DNA of 64,000 nucleotides from Cytophagales bacterium (GTDB lineage Bacteria > Bacteroidota > Bacteroidia > Cytophagales > Microscillaceae): NCBI GenBank assembly GCA_013298075.1, contig JAAFJG010000019.1, forward strand, positions 1-64,000. Reading direction: 5' to 3'. The translations under genes and the position numbers were made by a program. This document shows positions 43,052 through 51,171 of the stretch, piece by piece. A model generated the notes under the pieces. The model did not search any database. It was not told the DNA's origin and worked only from the letters and a program-made list of their open reading frames with translations. Position 1 is the stretch's first letter, and every line of letters starts with the position of its first letter.

Positions 43052-43803
43052 CACAAATTCAAGTAACACAAGAAAGGGAACTTGATTTTTTGAAAAAAAT
43101 AAAAGGTCGCAATGGTGCAGAAGATTACTTATTACAAATAGAATTTCAGACAAAAAATGAACTAAGAATGAATGCTCGAATGGCAGAATATTATGGTATT
43201 TTGAACCGTAAACACGATTTAATCGTTGAACAATATGTGATTTATATAGGAGATGAGCCAATGAGTATGCTCAATTATACTCGACAAAAAAAATTTTACC
43301 ACGAATTTGAAATTATAGATATTCGTGATAAAAGTTATTTAGAATTTGTAAAATCTGACATTCCTGAGTTTGTAATTTTAGGAATTTTGGCAGGTTTTGG
43401 GCAAGACAAACCTGAGATAGCAGTGAAAAATATTTTACAACGAATTGTTACAATAACTAACACTAATAAACGTTATAAAAATACATTGGAAAAAGAAAAA
43501 TATCTACGACAAATAGATGTGATGAGTCAGTTACGTGGTTTACAAAATACAATTATTCAAACACTCAAAAATATGGATATTACATTTGATATTACAAAAG
43601 ACCTTCGTTATCAGGAAGGCGAACTAATTGGTAAAGCAAAAGGCGAAGCAGAAGGCGAAGCAAAAGGCGAAGCAAAAGGCGAAGCAAAAGAAAAAAATAA
43701 GAACATCTTAAAAGGACATTCAAAAGGAATGACTATTGTAGAGTTGGCTGATTTTTTTGATGTAAGCATTGAATATGTCAAAAAGGTTATAAAAAGTAGA
43801 TAA
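43052..43803 (+). pseudogene. Rpn-family nuclease/transposase-like gene, 3' part
   Basis: 250 codons. ERELDFLKKI (Asp) and LLQIEFQTKNE (ExQ, the ExK-like catalytic strand) are the PD-(D/E)XK core; RMAEYYGILNRK and the EQYVIYIG strand are typical for Rpn. Near residue 200 of this part lies a GEAKGEAEGEAK segment coded by 12-bp repeats. The C-terminus has a helix-turn-helix-like MTIVELADFFDVSIEYVKKV. It is cut from its start by the IS607 element; a frame open from 43021 lacks a natural ATG. Confidence 0.75.
43636..43692 (+). repeat. 12-bp in-frame tandem repeat in the Rpn-family gene
   Basis: Units like AAAGGCGAAGCA and GAAGGCGAAGCA, about four to five in a row, coding for Gly-Glu-Ala-Lys/Glu. 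Variation in unit number would keep the frame and lengthen the linker between the nuclease core and the C-terminal helices. Confidence 0.8.
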
Positions 43804-44144
43804 AAAATATTTTCATAGAGTTGCTTAAAATATAAGAAGTAACTCTACTTTTTTATTTTATAGACTGATGTTACGCAGCCTTTAAATAATATTTGTAATA
43901 AGTAGATTTTCTTTCATTTTATTCTGCTTTCTTAAATCTATATTTATTGAAAATCAATACTTTATGATAATGAAATTACCATTTTACAAATTAGAATTTT
44001 ACTTTGCGTAACATCAGTTATAGATAAATATTCTATAATAATTTTCTAAAAACTTGTATTTTTTAAATTCAAAAAAATAAAACAAATAATTAAACTTTTT
44101 TTGAATAAATAATGTTTTAAATAGAATAAAAAATTATTATAATT
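43804..44144. other. Intergenic region before mtnC
   Basis: The 341 bp hold a terminator-like AGAGTTGCTT...AAGTAACTCT stem (about 43817-43846, T-rich behind), which may end the Rpn-family gene. Element F follows at 43864-44018, and the rest is plain AT-rich sequence before the mtnC start. Confidence 0.5.
43864..44018. repeat. Element F: 155-bp MITE with a 5-bp target duplication
   Basis: Perfect 14-bp ends ACTGATGTTACGCA (43864-43877) and TGCGTAACATCAGT (44005-44018). TATAG flanks both sides (43859-43863 and 44019-44023). The interior is non-coding. Part of it (TTTGTAATAAGTAGATTTTC) is like the inner left end of the IS4-type element at 28872 (TTTTGTAATAAGTTGATTTT). Confidence 0.9.
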
Positions 44145-44858
44145 ATGCAAAAAATATCAAATATTCGATATATTCTTACAGATATAGAAGGTACAACGAC
44201 CTCTATTTCTTTTGTGTTTGAGGTGCTTTTTCCTTATTTTAAGCAACATTTTGAAACATTTGTAACACAAAATGCGAATGAAAGTTTTATCAAAGATAAT
44301 TTTGAATTAGTACAAAAAACAATTCAAGAAGAAGAGAATATAACGCTTGATTATTCGGCAATTATCCAAAAAATATTGCATTGGGTCGATATTGACCGCA
44401 AACATATCGCCCTCAAAAATTTACAAGGTTTAGTTTGGAAATTAGGCTACGAAAAAGGAGAATTGAAAGGGCATATTTATGATGATGTGGCACATAATTT
44501 AATCAAATGGCATCAAAATAATATCATTTTAGGTATTTATTCTTCGGGTTCGGTGGCTGCTCAAAAACTATTATTTGGCTCATCAATAGAAGGAGATTTG
44601 ACAAAATATTTTTCTCATTATTTTGATACAAAAGTAGGAGAGAAGAGGGAAAAAATATCATATCAAAATATTTTAAATGAAATAAAGAAAGAAAACGATA
44701 TTTTGCCAAATAATATTTTGTTTTTATCTGATATTGAACAAGAATTAGACGCAGCCAAAGAAGCCAATTTTCAAACTTTGCAATTAGTGCGTGTGGGTAC
44801 GATAGCGGGTGAAAAACATAATTTTGTTACTAATTTTGATGAAATTGTTCTTCAATAA
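44145..44858 (+). CDS. mtnC: Enolase-phosphatase E1 (acireductone synthase)
   Basis: A 237-residue HAD-family enzyme of the methionine salvage pathway; it enolises and dephosphorylates 2,3-diketomethylthiopentyl-1-phosphate. The nucleophile motif ILTDIEGTTTSISFV (about 10-24), motif II GIYSSGSV and the acidic motif FLSDIEQELDAAKEA are all present and fit the MtnC subgroup. Other mtn genes are not in the window. It is 39 bp upstream of the restriction-modification gene on the same strand. Confidence 0.94.
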   Translation: MQKISNIRYILTDIEGTTTSISFVFEVLFPYFKQHFETFVTQNANESFIKDNFELVQKTIQEEENITLDYSAIIQKILHWVDIDRKHIALKNLQGLVWKLGYEKGELKGHIYDDVAHNLIKWHQNNIILGIYSSGSVAAQKLLFGSSIEGDLTKYFSHYFDTKVGEKREKISYQNILNEIKKENDILPNNILFLSDIEQELDAAKEANFQTLQLVRVGTIAGEKHNFVTNFDEIVLQ

Positions 44859-44897
44859 TTTTTTGAGATATTTTTGAAATCACCCTCATCTAAACTT

Positions 44898-47800
44898 ATG
44901 ACAACGCAACAATATTTAGAAAATATCAATCAAAGATTTATGTTAGGCAATGCCACCGAACACACTTTTCGAGGTGATTTGCAAACATATATCGAATATT
45001 TATGCCCAGAAATTCAAGCCACCAACGAGCCAAAAAGACAAGCTTGTGGTGCGCCCGATTATATTTTGACTAAAAAAGATATTCCGATTGGTTTTATTGA
45101 AGCCAAAAATATGGGTGATAAAGATTTAGAAGGAACAAAAAAAAATGGGAACAAAGAACAATTTGATAGATATAAATTGTCTTTAAATAATTTGATTTTT
45201 ACCGATTATTTAACATTTTATTTTTATAGAAATACAGAGTTTATTACCAAAATTAGCATTGCAAATTTCACAGAAAAAGGCATAGAATTTTTACCTGAAA
45301 ATTTTATTATTCTTGAAAATCTTTTGAAAAATTTTGTATTAAATGTAAGTCAATCGATTCAAAACAGCCAAAAATTAGCAGAAATTATGGCTGCCAAAGC
45401 AAGACTTCTTTCTGATATAATAGAAAAATCGTTGATTTCTGATGAAAAAAGTCAAGAAAATTCTTCCTTAAAAGACCAAATGAACGCTTTTAAAGAGGTT
45501 TTAATTCACGATATTATTCCCAAAACTTTTGCAGATGTATATGCACAAACAATTACTTATGGCTTGTTTGCGGCTCGTTTACACGATACAAATTTAGATA
45601 ATTTTAGCAGACAAAAAGCCTACGAATTGATTCCAAAAACTAATCCATTTCTAAAAAAATTGTTTGGTTATATGGCTGGTTTCGAACTTGATGACCGAAT
45701 AAAATGGGTAATTGATGATTTGGTAGCGGTTTTTTTGGCTTCTAATGTAGCAGAAATTTTAAAAGATTATGGAAAAGATACAAAAATGGAAGAGCCAATT
45801 ATCCATTTTTATGAAAATTTTTTAAGTGAATATGACCCCAATTTACGCAAAGCAAGAGGCGTTTGGTACACGCCTGCGCCTGTGGTCAATTTTATTGTGC
45901 GTGCCGTTGATGATTTGCTCAAAACCGAATTTAATTTGTCAGATGGTTTGGCTGATAATAGTAAAGTAATTATCAATGCCAAAGGAAAACAGCCCGAAAA
46001 AGAAGTTTTTAAGGTGCAAATATTAGACCCAGCCACAGGAACAGGCACTTTTTTGGCAGAAATTATCAAGCAAATTTACCAAAAATTCGAAACAAAAAAA
46101 GGCATTTGGAATGATTATGTAGAAAATAATTTGTTGCCTCGTTTGAATGGTTTCGAATTATTGATGGCGAGTTATGCGATGGCACATTTGCAATTAGATT
46201 TATTGTTGAGAGAAACAGGCTTTACATCGATAAAAAATGAAAGATTAAGGATTTTTTTAACCAATAGTTTGGAGGAATCAACCACAGAAACTCCCCATTT
46301 ATTTATGAGCCAATGGCTAACTGAGGAAGGAAAACAAGCCAATATTATCAAAAAAGATACGCCTGTGATGTGTGTGTTGGGTAATCCGCCTTATAGTGGC
46401 GAAAGCATCAATAAGAGTGAATGGATAATGAAATTGATGGAAGATTATAAAAAAGAACCACATTCAAATCAAAAATTAAAAGAAAAAAACCCAAAATGGT
46501 TGAACGATGATTATGTAAAATTTATTCGTTATGGACAACATTATATCGAAAAAAATAACAGCGGAATTTTGGCTTTTATCAATCCACATGGCTTTTTAGA
46601 TAATCCAACTTTTCGAGGAATGCGTTGGAGTTTATTGAAAACTTTTGATAAAATTTATACGATAGATTTACACGGAAATTCGAAGAAAAAAGAAGTTTCT
46701 CCCGATGGAACTCCTGACGCAAATGTGTTTGATATTATGCAAGGAGTTTCGATAAATATTTTTATAAAAACAGGTAAAAAACAAAAAGATGAATTAGCAA
46801 AAGTGCTTCATTTTGATTTGTTTGGCAAGCGAGAATTTAAGTATAACTTTTTGAATATCAACTCATTAAGTTCTGTTCCGTATCAAGAATTGCCTAATAT
46901 TGCTCCCAATTATTTTTTTGTGAATAAGAATTTTGAGGAGCAGGCAAGTTATCAAGAAGGCTTTTCTTTGAACGATTTATTTCCTTTAAATAGTGTAGGA
47001 ATTGTAACGGCAAGAGATAATTTTACCATTCATTCTACCAAAGAAAAAGCAAAAAAAACGATTGAAGATTTTTTGAATATCGAGGACGAAGAAATGGCAA
47101 GAAATAAATTTGATTTGGGAAAAGATACGAGAGATTGGCAAGTAAAATTTGCTAAAAAAGACTTGCAAACACATTATCCAAATAAAGGTATTTTTACGAA
47201 AATTGCTTATCGTCCTTTTGATGATAAATGGACTTTTTATACAGGAAAATCAAAAGGATTTCATTGTTATCCAAGAAACGAAGTAATGCAACATTTTTTG
47301 AAAGGAGGAAATGTAGGATTAGTAACTGTTCGTAGAATAAAAGTAGGTTCTCATATAGGTTTTTTTGTTACCAATCAAGCTACTGATGATGCTTTAGCGG
47401 GAATGAGTTCGTCTGTTGTTTGTCCACTTTATCTATATCCTCAAAAAAAGAAACCTAAAAAAGTTCCTTTTATTTCAGAAATAGACAAACAAATTTTGAT
47501 GGCTAATTTAGAATATGCAGAAAATCATTTTAAACAAGTGAGCGATTTTTTTCATCAAACACTGCTTACTTTTTATCAAAAAATAGAAAAAACAACTGAT
47601 AATGAAGTTAAATTATTCGAAGAAAATAGAAGTATTTATGAAGAAGCAAAAGCAACTTTTGAGAAATTAAAAAAACAATTCGAAAGTTATGAACAACCTA
47701 AAAATTCGTCCACTGAAGAAATTTTTGAAGTTGATGAAACTCGAAAACCCAATCTAAATCTATTGATTATCAATCAAATAGCAAAAAATTTAGATATAGT

Positions 47801-48326
47801 TTTTACCAATGAAAAGGAAAATATGCTCAATACATTTGCGCCAATAGATGTGTTAGATTATATTTATGCAGTTTTACATTCGTTTGATTATCGAGAAAAA
47901 TACAAAGAATTTTTGAAAATAGATTTTCCAAATGTGCCTTATCCTAAAGATAAAAATATGTTTTGGGAATTGGTTAAATTAGGTAAAAAAATTCGGGAGA
48001 TACATTTATTGGATAGTGAAATATTCGAAGAAAATAGCATAGAAAAAAATAAAATTCAATATGTTATCGAGGGCGATAATATCATCACAAAAATAAAATA
48101 CGAAAACAAAAAAGTTTTTATCAATGAAACACAATATTTTGAAAATGTACCAAATATTGCTTGGGAATTTTATATTGGTGGTTATCAACCCGCTCAAAAA
48201 TGGCTTAAAGACCGCAAAAAAACGGTCTTAACTTTTGAAGATATTTTGCATTATCAAAAAATAATCATTGCTTTGATAGAAACGGATAAAATTATGAACG
48301 AAATACAAACAATATTTAACACATAA
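44898..48326 (+). CDS. Single-chain restriction-modification protein (type IIG-like)
   Basis: 1142 residues from the ATG at 44898; an upstream TTG at 44874 is less likely. The N-terminal about 150 residues hold a nuclease-like GAPDYILTKKDIPIGFIEAK (D...ExK). The central N6-adenine methyltransferase has motif I LDPATGTGTFLAE (near 380) and motif IV LGNPPYSG (near 500). The long C-terminal part would contain target recognition. No helicase motifs are visible, so it fits type IIG/IIL enzymes rather than type I or ISP. No separate specificity subunit is adjacent. It is probably a phage defence gene with self-protection in one chain. Confidence 0.85.
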   Translation: MTTQQYLENINQRFMLGNATEHTFRGDLQTYIEYLCPEIQATNEPKRQACGAPDYILTKKDIPIGFIEAKNMGDKDLEGTKKNGNKEQFDRYKLSLNNLIFTDYLTFYFYRNTEFITKISIANFTEKGIEFLPENFIILENLLKNFVLNVSQSIQNSQKLAEIMAAKARLLSDIIEKSLISDEKSQENSSLKDQMNAFKEVLIHDIIPKTFADVYAQTITYGLFAARLHDTNLDNFSRQKAYELIPKTNPFLKKLFGYMAGFELDDRIKWVIDDLVAVFLASNVAEILKDYGKDTKMEEPIIHFYENFLSEYDPNLRKARGVWYTPAPVVNFIVRAVDDLLKTEFNLSDGLADNSKVIINAKGKQPEKEVFKVQILDPATGTGTFLAEIIKQIYQKFETKKGIWNDYVENNLLPRLNGFELLMASYAMAHLQLDLLLRETGFTSIKNERLRIFLTNSLEESTTETPHLFMSQWLTEEGKQANIIKKDTPVMCVLGNPPYSGESINKSEWIMKLMEDYKKEPHSNQKLKEKNPKWLNDDYVKFIRYGQHYIEKNNSGILAFINPHGFLDNPTFRGMRWSLLKTFDKIYTIDLHGNSKKKEVSPDGTPDANVFDIMQGVSINIFIKTGKKQKDELAKVLHFDLFGKREFKYNFLNINSLSSVPYQELPNIAPNYFFVNKNFEEQASYQEGFSLNDLFPLNSVGIVTARDNFTIHSTKEKAKKTIEDFLNIEDEEMARNKFDLGKDTRDWQVKFAKKDLQTHYPNKGIFTKIAYRPFDDKWTFYTGKSKGFHCYPRNEVMQHFLKGGNVGLVTVRRIKVGSHIGFFVTNQATDDALAGMSSSVVCPLYLYPQKKKPKKVPFISEIDKQILMANLEYAENHFKQVSDFFHQTLLTFYQKIEKTTDNEVKLFEENRSIYEEAKATFEKLKKQFESYEQPKNSSTEEIFEVDETRKPNLNLLIINQIAKNLDIVFTNEKENMLNTFAPIDVLDYIYAVLHSFDYREKYKEFLKIDFPNVPYPKDKNMFWELVKLGKKIREIHLLDSEIFEENSIEKNKIQYVIEGDNIITKIKYENKKVFINETQYFENVPNIAWEFYIGGYQPAQKWLKDRKKTVLTFEDILHYQKIIIALIETDKIMNEIQTIFNT

Positions 48327-48504
48327 TCAACAAAAAAACCAAAAAATAAACGTACAAAAATATCAAATATTTATTTTTTGTAAGATTTTTTCGCACATTT
48401 ATAAAAAATAATTTTGTAAAGTAAAAAAAAAATATTTTATTTGCATAATAGTTTTCAAATATCAAAAACTAACTTAAAAAATAATTCAAAAAAGCAATTA
48501 AAAA

Positions 48505-48900
48505 ATGGAATTAGTTGGTAAATTAATAAAAATAATGCCTGAAGAATCAGGTACAGGAAAAACAGGAAATTCTTGGAAAAAACAAAGTTTTGTTATCGAA
48601 ACACAAGACCAATATCCTAAAAAAGTATGTATGCAAATGTGGGGCGATAAAGTAACACAACTTCAAAATACAAGCATAGATAGCACAGTAAAAGTATCTT
48701 TTGATGTGGAGTCAAGAGAGTATATGGAAAAATGGTACACCGACTTAAAAGCGTGGAAAATAGAAGCAGGCGAAGAAGGAACTCCCACATACGGAGGCCT
48801 AAAAGATTCTCCAAGCAGCTATAGTGGCGTGGATAAAGTACCTGCAGATCCATTTGCTGACTTACCAATAAGTAATGATACTGATGATTTACCATTTTAA
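48505..48900 (+). CDS. DUF3127-family protein with an SSB-like tail
   Basis: 131 residues. MELVGKLIKIMPEESGTGKTG followed by WKKQSFVIETQDQYPKKVCMQ is the start of DUF3127, a small OB-fold-like family common in Bacteroidota. The last residues DTDDLPF copy the acidic tip of single-stranded DNA-binding proteins (DDDLPF/DDDIPF), which recruits repair and replication partners. The linker before the tail is Ser/Pro/Gly-rich as in SSB. A role with single-stranded DNA is an inference. Confidence 0.75.
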   Translation: MELVGKLIKIMPEESGTGKTGNSWKKQSFVIETQDQYPKKVCMQMWGDKVTQLQNTSIDSTVKVSFDVESREYMEKWYTDLKAWKIEAGEEGTPTYGGLKDSPSSYSGVDKVPADPFADLPISNDTDDLPF

Positions 48901-50005
48901 AAAAAATATTTTAGTAGGAATGATATGTATTTTATACATTCATTCCGCTATTATTTACGCACAAAAAAACGGAGAGATAAATAGTAATACACCTCCGTTT
49001 ATTTTAAGCAAATCTTTTCCTAATTCTTATAATCAAAATGGTGAATACATTGGATTAAAAGAATTGCATCCATATTGTTTTTTGCCTAATGAGTTGGAGC
49101 AGAAAAATATTTTGAGAGCATTTAGACAAAAAGTTCATTTTTTTCAAGATTATTTAATTTTGGTAAAAGCATTTTCCAAAAAAACTTCTTATCCTGAAAG
49201 AAAAGCAATTTATTTAGATTTATATGCGTATTACAAGAAAAATCCGCCTGAAAATACAGATTTAGAAACTTTTATGGACGGTTTTCAAACCGCTTTATTG
49301 GATACAACAGAGCAAAATAAAACTGAATATCCTAATAGTTTGCCTTTTCCTACCATTGATTTTGATGGCGATAAACAAACCGATTTGATTGCAATTCCTT
49401 CGGGTTATTTCGGTCCGAGTTATGGATTTAAAGTATATATTTTGATTGATGGGAATTGGCAAGTGCTTTGGAGTGCGGGAGGAGATTTTAATGAATTGTT
49501 AAAAAAAGACAAAAAAATAGTTTTACGTTATAGAAATATTACGATTGATGAAGCAGAAACTGATGTCTTACATAATGTTTCGTTTGATTTGGATACAAGA
49601 AAAATAGATTATTCTAAATTTTATTATTCAGATTCCACAGAAACGCCAAAAAAAATGCTCGAAAAACCAATAGAATGTACTTTTAAACCTAATGTAAAAA
49701 TAAGAATTTTTCCAAAAATAGTAAATATTCCTGTTCCTGAAAAGAATCCTGATATACCAGAATTGCGTGGAAAATCTTTGTATGGAAATGTAATGGCTGA
49801 ATTTGACAAAGTGGGCAAAGGATATATTTTAGCCAAACAAGGAAAATGGTTTTTAGTGGCTATTTCTCCTGATTTTATAGCTACAAAACAAAGTTTTTGG
49901 CACGGAATGGATGGATATTTTTATGAAGAAACAAATACATATTCTGATAAGCCACGTTGGAAACCTTATCTTTTGGGTTGGGTGGAAAAAAAATTTGTAA
50001 GATAA
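48875..50005 (+). CDS. Hypothetical exported protein
   Basis: 376 residues. An N-terminal signal peptide (MIYHFKKNILVGMICILYIH...YAQ) supports a start at 48875 or 48884 rather than the ATG at 48920, because only the upstream starts supply the Lys residues. These overlap the end of the DUF3127 gene by 17-26 bp, so translation may be coupled. The centre has TIDFDGDKQTDLIAIPSG, a calcium-loop-like FG-GAP type repeat, and the C-terminus contains a SH3-like stretch (GYILAKQGKWFLVAISP). I do not recognise the whole. Confidence 0.7.
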   Translation: MILMIYHFKKNILVGMICILYIHSAIIYAQKNGEINSNTPPFILSKSFPNSYNQNGEYIGLKELHPYCFLPNELEQKNILRAFRQKVHFFQDYLILVKAFSKKTSYPERKAIYLDLYAYYKKNPPENTDLETFMDGFQTALLDTTEQNKTEYPNSLPFPTIDFDGDKQTDLIAIPSGYFGPSYGFKVYILIDGNWQVLWSAGGDFNELLKKDKKIVLRYRNITIDEAETDVLHNVSFDLDTRKIDYSKFYYSDSTETPKKMLEKPIECTFKPNVKIRIFPKIVNIPVPEKNPDIPELRGKSLYGNVMAEFDKVGKGYILAKQGKWFLVAISPDFIATKQSFWHGMDGYFYEETNTYSDKPRWKPYLLGWVEKKFVR

Positions 50006-50035
50006 GTATAAAAAATCCAATTTAGATGAAGAGTA

Positions 50036-50372
50036 AGGGACTAAGTAGAAAATATTATACCCAAAAAAACTCCCTCACCTTCGGGGAGGGCTGGGGTGAG
50101 GCATAATTTTACTAAAAAGCACCACCCTAACCCCAGTGTTGTTAAGTTCTAATATTTGTCAGGTAAATTATTTTACAAATCAAAATATAATTTGCCAAAT
50201 CTATAAGATTTTCAAAAAATTATAGATTTTTTACAGAATATTATACAAGTTAATTTCTATTTTACTTGTTAAAAAAAAAGAATTTAACAACACTGACCCT
50301 AACCCTCCCCAGCGGTGAGGGAACTAAAAATAGGTTTTTTTGAGTGGGTAGTTTATTTTTTATATACTCCCT
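50036..50372. repeat. Repeat C copy 3, split by element E
   Basis: The ends AGGGACTAAGTAGAAAATAT and ATTTTTTATATACTCCCT are imperfect inverted repeats of family C. The interior has the GC-rich arms CCCTCACCTTCGGGGAGGG and CCTCCCCAGCGGTGAGGG. This GC-rich word is common in intergenic repeats of many bacteria. Element E sits in the middle (50134-50295). Confidence 0.8.
50134..50295. repeat. Element E: 162-bp MITE with a 10-bp target duplication
   Basis: The ends CAGTGTTGTTAAGTTCT and AGAATTTAACAACACTG are inverted repeats with one mismatch in 17. ACCCTAACCC flanks it on both sides (50124-50133 and 50296-50305). Removing the element and one flank restores a normal repeat C interior, so the insertion is well dated relative to C. 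Confidence 0.9.
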
Positions 50373-50637
50373 AACTTATTTTTCTTCTTTCATTTTTTTG
50401 TGCATTTTTTTGTGCATTCTGTAACATAGACTTATATATGGATAGAACTGATTCGGACTTTAGAAGACAATAAATCAATATGTTAGTGATTTCTTTGTAA
50501 TTATCCGTTTTAATCCGTAAAATTTGTTTATTAATTTATTTGAAAATACAGAAAAATTATAAGTATTGTTATTTTTTAAAGATTGAATTAGGAGATTTTA
50601 GTTTGGCGTATGGGAAATTATTACGGATATAATTTGG

Positions 50638-50975
50638 TTCTTAGGAAATTTGTGCGGAAAATAAAAAAAATGAAATATGTTTTTTGAATTGTCTCCAGAT
50701 TTATCTGGAGGTTAATATAAAATTCAATTGTTGGCTTTAGCCGAAATCTCTACGTTTTTCAAATTGATATTTTTCTATATTTTCAAAATAAATGGCTATT
50801 TATAGTAGTATTTTTTTTAATGAAAGAGATTTTAGCACACAGATAACACGGATTTAGCGGATTAGTACGGATTTTTTTTCTTTTTTCTTGAATTTTTAAT
50901 GATTTTTGTCAATTTTTGGCTACCATTTAAAAAACTCTAATAAAACAAAATTAACTCCGCAATAATCTCCCATGC
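50638..50975 (+). repeat. Repeat A copy 5, interrupted by repeat B copy 3
   Basis: The forward repeat A begins near AAATTTGTGCGG, with the hairpin TCTCCAGATTTATCTGGAGG and TTGGCTTTAGCCGAA, and runs to TTTATAGTA at 50808. Repeat B copy 3 follows. After it, sequence like the tail of repeat A returns (TAAAACAAAATTAACTCCGC then AATAATC). Confidence 0.75.
50805..50943 (-). repeat. Repeat B copy 3
   Basis: The reverse orientation of repeat B: TAGTATTTTTTTTAATGAAAG ... CCATTTAAAAAACTCTAATA in pieces, with GGATTTAGCGGATTAGTACG inside. It lies within repeat A copy 5 at a TA site. Confidence 0.8.
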
Positions 50976-51120
50976 ACCTATAATTTTATTTTGTTATAAA
51001 TAGAAATGGTATTTATTAAAAAAAATATCAATTTGAAAAATGCAGAGATTTTGGCTAAATCCAACAATTGAATTTTATATTATCCTCCAAATTTATTTGG
51101 AGGCAATTCAAAATATAACT
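50970..51120 (-). repeat. Repeat A copy 6 (reverse)
   Basis: Reverse repeat A with TTTTGGCTAAATCC, and the hairpin CCTCCAAATTTATTTGGAGG in place of CCAGAT/ATCTGG. Both arms of the hairpin carry matching changes (CCAAAT/ATTTGG), a compensatory pair that supports selection for the structure. Confidence 0.75.
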
Positions 51121-51171
51121 CAAATAAAATCCCCAAATATATTTTCAGTCTGTTGCAAAATCTAGTAAAAA

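Larger units (their letters stand above)
50006..51171. other. Repeat-filled intergenic region
   Basis: 1.17 kb without a supported gene. It holds repeat C copy 3 with element E nested in it (50036-50372), a fragment with TTATCCGTTTTAATCCGTAA (near 50500-50520), repeat A copy 5 with repeat B copy 3 nested in it (50638-50975), and an inverted repeat A copy 6. Nearly every part belongs to a repeat. Confidence 0.85.
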
